Program-made: the position numbers and the translations under genes
In this document: positions 33,407-41,640 of the stretch, in pieces
How the letters are laid out: each line of letters begins with the position of its first letter
Position numbering within the stretch: position 1 is the first letter of the stretch
The notes under the pieces: model-generated
Database searches by the model: none
The model's input: only the letters and a program-made list of their open reading frames with translations
What the model was told of the DNA's origin: nothing
NCBI GenBank assembly: GCA_963676415.1
Contig: OY781097.1
Coordinates: 4,340,001-4,404,000, forward strand
DNA from: G963662905 sp963676415
GTDB taxonomy: Bacteria; Bacteroidota; Bacteroidia; Bacteroidales; WRLA01
DNA: 64,000 nt
Direction of reading: 5' to 3'

Positions 33407-34657
33407 TTATTTTTTGTTATTACCAACAGAGGTTTCTGCCCGGCAGGATTCGTAAACCGAACTATAGGCATAAACACGATAAGTATATGAGTTTGAGTTC
33501 AAATCCAATGCAATATCCTCAAAAAAACAGTCCTCCGGATCCTCCACTATAGCATAATCCAATTCCCAATCCCCTTCATTTATTTTTCGGTCAATTTTAT
33601 AACCATCAATTCCGTTGGGAGGAAAAATCCAACTTAAACTTACTGTGCTTTCGCCCGTATGACTGACTGTTAATTCAGGGGCTGCCGGACCGGAATAAAA
33701 ATACAGCCACGGAAGATCCATATAGTATTCACCGGAAACAGTTTTAAGGTTGTACTTTACTTCTTGATTCATTTCAAAACGATCATCCTGAACCATTTCA
33801 TCATCCATTTTCACTGTGGCGATATCTACAAACACAGCAGGATCCTGAGACCTATCTAATCTCTGGAAAATGATATCATGATTATAAATACTGGGCGTTT
33901 TCCAAACAATATTTACCGTATGCTCATTCTGTCGGATAATTTTAGCGTTGCGCGGTTCTGCTATACTTTGCAAACCATCACCAAAAAACCTGCATTCCGC
34001 TGTTGTATAGTCGCCATTATAAGCCCGAACTTTATATGACAATGTAAAAAAGTTCCCATGATTCTTTGGAAAAACAGCGGAATCTATATATGAAGTTGTC
34101 GTTAAAGGCAAATCTGCTAATATTTCCCAATCGGTACTTATCAGCTCATTCTTATAATCCATGCTATGCAATCCCCTAACAACCCTAAACCCCTCAGCAT
34201 CATAGATATTATCATATTCCCATGTAAACTGATAAACATTGGGACATAAAGTATCTGAACTGACATAGGTTGGCCCGGGAATCTCCCAGCTCAAATATTT
34301 TTTGCAATATCCCGATCTGTATTCACCGGCTTTTGCACATATGCGGAGCGATAAATAGTGCCCCAGAAAATCATCAAGAGTAAGAATATAGCTCCGCGCA
34401 CCTTTAGGCAAATCAGCAATCAGTTTGTGACGCGTTTCATCCATAGCCCCTTCAATTATAAAACCTTCAATATCTGTATCATTTTGATCCCAGCTAATCT
34501 GGACTTCACTGAATGAAAGGCGATTAGACTGCAAATTAAATGGCGTCCATGATTCCGGATCAAGATCTTTTTTATACTCCCAATCATCATCGCGGCTACA
34601 AGAATTAAATACAGAAAGCATTAGAACTGCAGCAAAAAAAATCAATAAATTCTTCAT
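33407..34657 (-). CDS. Tandem lipoprotein 4: four fibronectin-like modules, short form
   Basis: 416 residues; the signal peptide MKNLLIFFAAVLMLSVFNSC is followed by the most diverged mature start of the set, CSRDDDWEYKKD, then SWTPFNL. Four modules correspond one to one with the first four of lipoprotein 5. Module three has the pair YNHDIIFQR/YNHDIVLQR and module four has IDGYKIDRKINEGDW/IDGFKIDRKVNDDSW. It stops after module four (ESCRAETSVGNNKK), exactly where lipoprotein 5 goes on into its RGxCW block. It therefore looks like a duplicate that lost, or never gained, the C-terminal half. The mature start with three acidic residues resembles Bacteroidota lipoprotein surface-export signals more than its sisters do. 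Confidence 0.78.
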   Translation of the reverse strand: MKNLLIFFAAVLMLSVFNSCSRDDDWEYKKDLDPESWTPFNLQSNRLSFSEVQISWDQNDTDIEGFIIEGAMDETRHKLIADLPKGARSYILTLDDFLGHYLSLRICAKAGEYRSGYCKKYLSWEIPGPTYVSSDTLCPNVYQFTWEYDNIYDAEGFRVVRGLHSMDYKNELISTDWEILADLPLTTTSYIDSAVFPKNHGNFFTLSYKVRAYNGDYTTAECRFFGDGLQSIAEPRNAKIIRQNEHTVNIVWKTPSIYNHDIIFQRLDRSQDPAVFVDIATVKMDDEMVQDDRFEMNQEVKYNLKTVSGEYYMDLPWLYFYSGPAAPELTVSHTGESTVSLSWIFPPNGIDGYKIDRKINEGDWELDYAIVEDPEDCFFEDIALDLNSNSYTYRVYAYSSVYESCRAETSVGNNKK

Positions 34658-34663
34658 AGTATT

Positions 34664-36955
34664 TTAATCATTTCGTAAACATCGAATTGAGAAACCTAAA
34701 ACATCTTCGGATTCGGAACCATCCAGTGAAGCTTCATCATAACGTGCAAAAAAGTAGCGCCCTTTTCCGTCAACTTCTGTACTGGTGTACCAATATCCGC
34801 CTTTTTTCAGTTGATTGAAACTGTTTGTACCCGACCAGCCACCTCCAAAAGCAGCAAAACCAAATAAATCAACAGCCTGAGTGTTGGGTTCGTCCCAATG
34901 CTCAGTTCCGGTTTCTTTAAGTTTGGCCCCGGCATTGGCCAAACCACCCAAATAGTTGGTCAGGTTTTTCCACTCCAGGTTTGAAGGCAAATGCCAGCCC
35001 TGAGGGCAAACGCCCTGTACACCGCTTGGAACAGTCCCACTAGGCTGCTCCCCATTAAGTGCTGCTGACCAATCATACAGACTTCCGTATTCGTCGCACA
35101 TGGCATTATCATCATCGTAACACCTGCTGGCATCATTGCGGTAATCCAGATTTTCCGCCATCCAGCATTGATTGTTAATTTGTGTGGTTTTGTACAGTTT
35201 ATTATCGCGCTCATCGATCATCAAAGCCCCACATTTATACACCTGTTTGAAATATGCGCTCACAGATTCTGCCCCCTTTACCTCAACTGCAATCCGGTAC
35301 AGCACGCCTACTACATCCAGATTTATCCCGGTATTATCCGTATAGTTAAAAACACCGTGATTGGGTTCGGCATAATGAATTTGCCAATCTTCTGCACCCA
35401 CTTTTCTATCTATTACAAAAGACTCATAATCCTCGTATTCATATTCCCACGAAAGTTTCACAGATGTTGCGGAAAGCACTTGGAAACTAAGGAGTTCTGC
35501 AAGCGGAATTTCGGAATCCGTGCTTTTTTCAACACTATTGGATTCATAACCTTCCTGACGGTTTAAAACCCTATAGTTTATACTTTTATTCATTTCAAAA
35601 CTATCATCAAGATATTCAAAATCTGAAGTACTGGACAGAAGCGCCCAGTCTTCGCCTGCATACTGTCTGTATATTTCAAAATTGTTCCCCTCCTGTTGTG
35701 TGCAAGCCCAGTTTAAATTAATCTTACATAAGTCCTGCTTCACTATTTGAAAATCCACTGGTGCTGGGATCATGGTATTCGTTTGCTGTTCTTCATATTC
35801 CGAAAGTTCATTATTGTATTTTACTGCGATGCGGTATGAAACGTCTTGGTTTACATCCACATCATCATCCAGAAATGAAAGCTCTTTGGTCGTTGTTAGA
35901 TCTTGCCAGGGGCCATCATCATATTTTCTTTGGATGATGAATCCATGGACATCTTCTACGGATTCATATTCCCAGCTTAATTTTATTTTATCCACAGCCT
36001 GTTTCTCCAGTGTAAAATTATCTACTGCCGGGATTGTAGTTGTAATTTTTTCTTCAAGCCCATATGAACGACATTCCCCGATAATAGCACACACGCTAAG
36101 CGTCGTTTTAGAAAACGGCTTGATATCCTGTCGTGTATATACTGTATCATAAACGGTATCGGGATGCTGATTCAAGCCAATTTCATAATTGCTCACCCAT
36201 ACCACAAAGGCGTCGGCTCCGCTGCTGTTGTCTTTCCAGCTGTAGCGAATAGATTTTAAATTCGTCTGCACCAGTTTCGGATCAGAGGGTACCGGAATTT
36301 CAGCAGTAGCTATTGCAGTGACTTTAGAAGACTCAAAATCATCAATAAAAGCATAAACCCTATAATGAAGGTATGTCTCACGATAGACATTGGTATCGAT
36401 GAATTTATCTACATTTGACTCTGTTTGTGCATATCCGATTTTCCATTCCCCGCTATTGATCCTTTTATCCACACGAAACCCATCAACTTCATAAATCGGT
36501 GGACTCCAGCTGATTCTATAGCTAATATCGCTCAAATCATCAATATAGACAGCGCTTGGCGGATAATCCGGCATACGGATTGTATCTTCGGTTTCAGTAG
36601 AAGAAAAGTTGCCGGCAAATGCGTAAATCCGGTATTGGTAAAGCAGACCGGGATCCTGCAGTAAGGAAGTATCATTATATGATGTTTGATCGGATGGCAA
36701 TACCTCCCAGCCAATTTCCCAATCTTCGTCCCCGGCTTTTCGGTCTATTTTAATCCCTTCTGTATCGGTATCCCTGTTTTTCCAGTTTAGGCGGATGATG
36801 TACTGTCCATCAAAAGCCACTTTTTGCAGCATTGGCGCCCAACTTTCGGGTGAGATATCCGCTTTGGCATCGTATTTATTTTCCCATTCGCGTTTACAGG
36901 AAAGAAAAACGAACATTATGGCGAGACATAAGAATATTGGATAATTATTTTTCAT
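34664..36955 (-). CDS. Tandem lipoprotein 3: six fibronectin-like modules and FISUMP
   Basis: 763 residues with lipobox FLSC and mature start CKREWENKYDAKAD, then SWAPML. Six modules cover about residues 30-570; the first two have the clear IDRKAGDEDW and VDKRINSGEW segments, and the third is the most diverged. From residue 575 comes FISUMP: CGALMIDERDNKLYKT, CWMAENLDY, SRCYDDD, CDEYGSLYDW, VCPQGWHLPS, and the end FSIRCLRND. Six cysteines of this domain recur in the sister copies. FISUMP domains were named from Fibrobacter succinogenes and are frequent in secreted proteins of Bacteroidota; their activity is unknown. Gaps to both neighbouring genes are six bases. Confidence 0.82.
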   Translation of the reverse strand: MKNNYPIFLCLAIMFVFLSCKREWENKYDAKADISPESWAPMLQKVAFDGQYIIRLNWKNRDTDTEGIKIDRKAGDEDWEIGWEVLPSDQTSYNDTSLLQDPGLLYQYRIYAFAGNFSSTETEDTIRMPDYPPSAVYIDDLSDISYRISWSPPIYEVDGFRVDKRINSGEWKIGYAQTESNVDKFIDTNVYRETYLHYRVYAFIDDFESSKVTAIATAEIPVPSDPKLVQTNLKSIRYSWKDNSSGADAFVVWVSNYEIGLNQHPDTVYDTVYTRQDIKPFSKTTLSVCAIIGECRSYGLEEKITTTIPAVDNFTLEKQAVDKIKLSWEYESVEDVHGFIIQRKYDDGPWQDLTTTKELSFLDDDVDVNQDVSYRIAVKYNNELSEYEEQQTNTMIPAPVDFQIVKQDLCKINLNWACTQQEGNNFEIYRQYAGEDWALLSSTSDFEYLDDSFEMNKSINYRVLNRQEGYESNSVEKSTDSEIPLAELLSFQVLSATSVKLSWEYEYEDYESFVIDRKVGAEDWQIHYAEPNHGVFNYTDNTGINLDVVGVLYRIAVEVKGAESVSAYFKQVYKCGALMIDERDNKLYKTTQINNQCWMAENLDYRNDASRCYDDDNAMCDEYGSLYDWSAALNGEQPSGTVPSGVQGVCPQGWHLPSNLEWKNLTNYLGGLANAGAKLKETGTEHWDEPNTQAVDLFGFAAFGGGWSGTNSFNQLKKGGYWYTSTEVDGKGRYFFARYDEASLDGSESEDVLGFSIRCLRND
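36861..36895. repeat. Exact 35-base direct repeat (copy 1)
   Basis: Identical to 39423-39457. It covers the codons for the start of the mature protein, from the lipobox side through ENKYDAKAD, in lipoproteins 3 and 2. It is the longest exact DNA match noticed inside the operon. Confidence 0.85.
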
Positions 36956-36961
36956 GATTTT

Positions 36962-39520
36962 TTAATTTTCATCGCGAATGCAGCGGACAGAATTATATAA
37001 ATATGAATCGCTCTTTTCTGAACGCATTTGGCTATTATTGTAAAAAGCACTTATAAAGTTAATTCCATCGTCATCAGAATCGGAAGTCCACCAATAAGCA
37101 GCTTTTCTAACAAGCTTATATTGACCACTTTCATCCATGAAGCCTCCACCCCTTGCTTCAAAGCCAAATTCATCAGTACCCGGATAATTGGATGAATCCC
37201 AAAAATGATCACCTTCTGCTTTAAGCCTTTGACCGGCTTCCTGCGAACCTCCGGCATACTGTATTAATTGGCTCCACTCTTCCAAAGAAGGCAGGTGCCA
37301 AAAGTCAGGGCAAACAGTCTTATTCAGATTTCTTCCTGTATTTGCCTTGCTTTGATAATTCATTATTTCATTCCAATCGTATAAACTGCCATAGATAGTA
37401 CAGTAAGTCAAGTTATCGTCATAACATCTACTTGTTTCGGTATGAAAATCAAGATTCTCAGCCATCCAGCACTGACTTCCAATTTGAACAGTTCTATATC
37501 CTTTTCCATCTCTGGGATCCAGCAGAATCTGTCCGCAAACCCTTGTTACTTCTATTTTTTTCGCAATTGAATTTTGGCTATCGACAAAAGTAAAGATTCT
37601 GTATTCAACAACATCATCGTAAATATCAAAACCTGATTCATCCACAAAGGCATTCTGATTAAGATCCAAAGTTTCAAAACACTGCGCCCAATCCCCCACA
37701 TTAATCCTTCGCTCAATCCGTATCCCATCGACACCATTAAAATCAGCAAGCCAGCTTAAGGATAAAGAGGTTCGCGAGTTAATCTCAAAACTAAAACTAT
37801 CTATTTCAGGAAGATTCGTAGAAACAGATATTTCATTGCTAAAAGGTGTAGTATAATTCCCTTGATGTGCAGCAACGCGATATACCATTTCCGTATTATA
37901 TGAAAATTCCTCATCCACTGCTGAAGTCGTTTCAGAGCTTGTCCAGTTCTCCCAGTTTCCTGTTGATTCCTTTCTTTGGATAATAAAATAATCGCATTCT
38001 TGTCCATCAAAATCCCAGCTCAAATCAATACGTTTAAAATCCGTCCACTGAGCCTCAAAATTTTCCGGCGCACTGGCTTGCGGATAAAATGAAGCTGTAG
38101 CATAATCGCTTGAATTCAGGCCAAAATAAGCCTTTAACCTGTATTGCACTTCAACATTGAGCTGAAAGGAATTATCAGTATATGACATCTCATGCACACT
38201 GGCAATTTCATTCCAATCATTGGACCCATTTTTCCTGTCAATTACATAATCAACATTATTGGAATAAGGAAACTCCCAGGTCAAAACAGCTTTTTGCAAA
38301 CCAATTTGTTCCATTGAAAAATTCTCAATTGTGGGGATTGCAGATGTAAAAGACTGAAGAACATAATCCGACGCAATTCCATCATATACAACAGATATTC
38401 TGTAGGTTATATTTTTATCCAACTCAAAAGTTGAATCAATATATGCTGTATGTTGCGCAGTGCCAATCTCCTGCCACTGACCTCCGGAATACTGTCGTTC
38501 AATCCTGAAAAAATCATAACCTTCGTATGCATAATCCCAATTTAAGGAGACCTTATTGATTTCCAGGCGTTCCAAAGTAAAAGAACCTGGCGAAGGAATA
38601 TTCAATAAAATGGAATTATGTTGCGGTAGTGAAGCGTACGGACCATTTATTGCTTTTAATAGATAATAAACAGTTTTCCCTATCTCCAAATCTTTATCCC
38701 TATAAAACAACACTTTCAAGCTATCTACCAAATCCCAATTCTCATCGGGATCAAACATTCGGTACAACACATATGAATCTGCCTCATTTACCTTTGGCCA
38801 ACTGATTTCAAGTTCATCAAAATCGATACGATCGATAAGCAATTCTGATGGGGTCGATACTTCAACACCTACTACTGTTTGTTGGGCAGAAGAATAATAG
38901 TCATCAATGAAGGCATAAATCCTGTATTGGATGAAATCGGTACGGAAAATATTCGTATCAATAAATTTGTTTTGCTCACTGTCCAGTACAACATATTTTT
39001 CTTTCCAGTTTTGCGAACCGACTTTCCGGTCAATAATAAAGCCATCGACATCGAAGCCATAATTCATCCAGCTCAATTTATAACTTTTGTTAGAAAGTTT
39101 TTCTTTTTGAAAATTGATGGGTGCAAAATCAGACACAGTGGTTGAATCCTTTTGCGAAGCAGAGGCAAACTCACCCGCATAAGCATAAACCCGGTATGAG
39201 TATTGCATCTCCGGAACAGGAAGCAGACTGGAGTCAATACATGAAAACATGTCTTTGGGTACTGTTTTCCATTGTATCTGCCAATCTTCATCTCCGGCTT
39301 TACGGTCGATATGGAAACCATCAATGAGCAGGTCGGTTTGGCTCCATTTGAGCTCACGCACCAAATGCCCCTTTTCCTTTACCTGGAGATATCTTGGCGC
39401 CCAGTCCACCGGGTCGAAATCTGCTTTGGCATCGTATTTATTTTCCCATTCGCGTTTGCATGAAATAATTATCACCAAAGCAAAAGCAAGAAAAACCAAG
39501 TATTTTAGAAAATTATTCAT
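36962..39520 (-). CDS. Tandem lipoprotein 2: seven fibronectin-like modules and FISUMP
   Basis: 852 residues; MNNFLKYLVFLAFALVIIISC is the signal peptide with lipobox, and the mature start CKREWENKYDAKAD is identical to that of lipoprotein 3. Seven modules, the most in the set, cover about residues 35-655. Modules one and two keep IDRKAGDEDW and IDRKVGSQNW, and five keeps IDRKNGSNDW. FISUMP begins at about residue 662 (CGQILLDPRDGKGYRT, CWMAENLDF, SRCYDD, CTIYGSLYDW, VCPDFWHLPS, SVRCIRDEN). The in-frame ATG nine bases upstream overlaps the preceding stop; the ATG at 39520 gives the better signal peptide. Confidence 0.82.
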   Translation of the reverse strand: MNNFLKYLVFLAFALVIIISCKREWENKYDAKADFDPVDWAPRYLQVKEKGHLVRELKWSQTDLLIDGFHIDRKAGDEDWQIQWKTVPKDMFSCIDSSLLPVPEMQYSYRVYAYAGEFASASQKDSTTVSDFAPINFQKEKLSNKSYKLSWMNYGFDVDGFIIDRKVGSQNWKEKYVVLDSEQNKFIDTNIFRTDFIQYRIYAFIDDYYSSAQQTVVGVEVSTPSELLIDRIDFDELEISWPKVNEADSYVLYRMFDPDENWDLVDSLKVLFYRDKDLEIGKTVYYLLKAINGPYASLPQHNSILLNIPSPGSFTLERLEINKVSLNWDYAYEGYDFFRIERQYSGGQWQEIGTAQHTAYIDSTFELDKNITYRISVVYDGIASDYVLQSFTSAIPTIENFSMEQIGLQKAVLTWEFPYSNNVDYVIDRKNGSNDWNEIASVHEMSYTDNSFQLNVEVQYRLKAYFGLNSSDYATASFYPQASAPENFEAQWTDFKRIDLSWDFDGQECDYFIIQRKESTGNWENWTSSETTSAVDEEFSYNTEMVYRVAAHQGNYTTPFSNEISVSTNLPEIDSFSFEINSRTSLSLSWLADFNGVDGIRIERRINVGDWAQCFETLDLNQNAFVDESGFDIYDDVVEYRIFTFVDSQNSIAKKIEVTRVCGQILLDPRDGKGYRTVQIGSQCWMAENLDFHTETSRCYDDNLTYCTIYGSLYDWNEIMNYQSKANTGRNLNKTVCPDFWHLPSLEEWSQLIQYAGGSQEAGQRLKAEGDHFWDSSNYPGTDEFGFEARGGGFMDESGQYKLVRKAAYWWTSDSDDDGINFISAFYNNSQMRSEKSDSYLYNSVRCIRDEN
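39423..39457. repeat. Exact 35-base direct repeat (copy 2)
   Basis: Identical to 36861-36895 and placed at the same point of the paralogous gene. It is a potential seed for homologous exchange between lipoproteins 2 and 3. Confidence 0.85.
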
Positions 39521-39525
39521 AAAAA

Positions 39526-41601
39526 TCAATCTTCATTTTTAACACAGCGAACCGAAAACCCCATTGTTTTCCATACTCTTGATCTCCAAACCTGATCTCT
39601 ATCATCTTCGAGTGAACGGTACATGGCATACATTGAATTATCTGCATCAGAAGTCCACCATAAAGTTGCTGTACCCAGCTGACCGTACCCTCGATTTGCG
39701 GCTTCATTGAAACTACCTGCGGGCAGTGCATTAAAACCAATAACATCTTTTCCGTTTCCCTGATTCTCCCATCCTGTAGTTGATTTCAGATTATATCCGG
39801 CATCATATCCCCGCCCATTTTCATTGTTCCACTCCTGGCTGTATTGATCCAGTTGAGAATCAGCAGCGCCTTCCACTTCCACCCATTCAACATCATCCCG
39901 TGGCACATACCAACCATCCGGGCATACACCCTGAGCTGCCGGTTCCTGACTATAATTCATGCATTGATCCCAAGTGTATAGCGCGCCATATTTCTCACAA
40001 TTTTCGTCATCATCATCATAGCACTTACTTCCACTGGAACGATAAGCCAAATTTTCAGCCATCCAGCAACGGCCAGCAATTTCAACGGTTTTATATTCCC
40101 TGTCATCTCGCGGATCTACCAAAGTATTCTTACCGCATTCAAAAACAAAGGTCACATGATCTTCGTCCGATTCATAATCCTGATACCGGGCGCTGATCCG
40201 GTACGAATAACAATTCGTCCCCAGATATACATCATCATCTGTGAATGACCGCTCCTCTGCAGCCAGTACAGCATAGCTTTCCTGCCAACTACCGTCATTG
40301 ATTTGACGGTCAATATAAAATCCATCAATACCACTTAAAGAATAGTCCCAGGAGAAAGAAACAAAATTAAGCAAACTGGATTGCATTGTAATTTCCGGCG
40401 GAGGTAATTGGGGGATAATATGGTCATTATCAAAATTACCCGTTTCACCACAAACAATAATTTTAGCCTGATAAGAAACACCAATACCTAATCCGGGTAT
40501 TTTATCCGCATAGGAATGCCCTGCCACTGTATCCAGTATTTCAAACTCTTCTCCGTCCACTTTTCTACCCACAATAAACCCTATCTCTTCATCTATGTAC
40601 GAACAAGACCAGCTCATAAGAACCGTATCTACATGCGTTTGCCGGAGAATAAGATCAGTCAGTCCCGGCTTGAATATACCAACATTATCCTCTACTTCCA
40701 AAGATTCATATCCGTTCAAAATAGCTTTAAGGGAGAATGTTATGTTTTCACCCAAAGGAATATCATCAACTGCATATTCAGCATTAAAAACCGTATCAAT
40801 AGTTATTTCATCCTGGCCACTTATTTTTGTCTCAACGACAAACATCTCAGAATTCCCGTTCCTTCCCTTCCACTTTATTTCTGCAGATTTCAGGCCTGTC
40901 CTTTCACATGATAATATTTCAGGAGCAAGCAACTGGGTTGAATTATAGCCTTGATCCATGGTTTTTGAGGAATAATAATCTCCTGAAACTGCATAAACCC
41001 GATAATCCACTGAAAGATTCCTGAAAATATTTGTATCAGTAAACTCTGTCGCCGGCGCCTCGACCCTTACGATAGAATTGATCCAATTATCAAACCCACA
41101 TTTTCTGTCAATCACATAGGCTTCCTCACCCATATCTTTAGGAACCCAGGTGATCACAAAACATTTATAAGAATCTTTATCAACATGAACTGAAACCGGC
41201 GCAAAATCAGGAACGGGAATAGAATCAAGCAGCGCTTCACTTTTATTTTCGCCGGCATAAGCACAAACACGATAAGCATAAGTCAAACCACATTCGGGTG
41301 GCAGGTTTTTGTCAACAAACCGAACTGAATCAGAAGGCAAAACAGCATATTCAATCTGCCAGTCTTCTTCACCCACTTTGCGATCAACTACGTAACCCTC
41401 AACTCTTTCCAAACTTTTAGTCCATGAAATATTATGTACCCCCAGCTTTCCACAAGACAACCGGATTTCCTGAGGCGCCCAGCTGGCCGGATCAAGGCTT
41501 GCTTTTTCATCCCAATGGTTATCCCATTCGCGTTTGCAGGAAACAAATAACAAAATGCCTGCAAGCACAAAAAGAAAGCTATATCTAAAAAAATTTCTCA
41601 T
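39526..41601 (-). CDS. Tandem lipoprotein 1: five fibronectin-like modules and FISUMP
   Basis: 691 residues; signal peptide MRNFFRYSFLFVLAGILLFVSC, mature start CKREWDNHWDEKAS, then SWAPQEI. Five modules occupy about residues 32-485, the first with VDRKVGEEDW and the fifth with IDGFYIDRQINDGSW. FISUMP starts at about 489: CGKNTLVDPRDDREYKT, CWMAENLAY, SKCYDDD, CEKYGALYTW, VCPDGWYVP and FSVRCVKNED. This copy has a longer insert (about 20 residues) after CPDGWYVP than lipoproteins 2 and 3. It is the first lipoprotein after the PEGA gene, 39 bases downstream of it. The ATG at 41601 was chosen over one 21 bases upstream because it begins the basic-hydrophobic signal. Confidence 0.82.
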   Translation of the reverse strand: MRNFFRYSFLFVLAGILLFVSCKREWDNHWDEKASLDPASWAPQEIRLSCGKLGVHNISWTKSLERVEGYVVDRKVGEEDWQIEYAVLPSDSVRFVDKNLPPECGLTYAYRVCAYAGENKSEALLDSIPVPDFAPVSVHVDKDSYKCFVITWVPKDMGEEAYVIDRKCGFDNWINSIVRVEAPATEFTDTNIFRNLSVDYRVYAVSGDYYSSKTMDQGYNSTQLLAPEILSCERTGLKSAEIKWKGRNGNSEMFVVETKISGQDEITIDTVFNAEYAVDDIPLGENITFSLKAILNGYESLEVEDNVGIFKPGLTDLILRQTHVDTVLMSWSCSYIDEEIGFIVGRKVDGEEFEILDTVAGHSYADKIPGLGIGVSYQAKIIVCGETGNFDNDHIIPQLPPPEITMQSSLLNFVSFSWDYSLSGIDGFYIDRQINDGSWQESYAVLAAEERSFTDDDVYLGTNCYSYRISARYQDYESDEDHVTFVFECGKNTLVDPRDDREYKTVEIAGRCWMAENLAYRSSGSKCYDDDDENCEKYGALYTWDQCMNYSQEPAAQGVCPDGWYVPRDDVEWVEVEGAADSQLDQYSQEWNNENGRGYDAGYNLKSTTGWENQGNGKDVIGFNALPAGSFNEAANRGYGQLGTATLWWTSDADNSMYAMYRSLEDDRDQVWRSRVWKTMGFSVRCVKNED

Positions 41602-41640
41602 AGCACCGGGTATCATAATCAACAGTATTCTACAGGCTTG

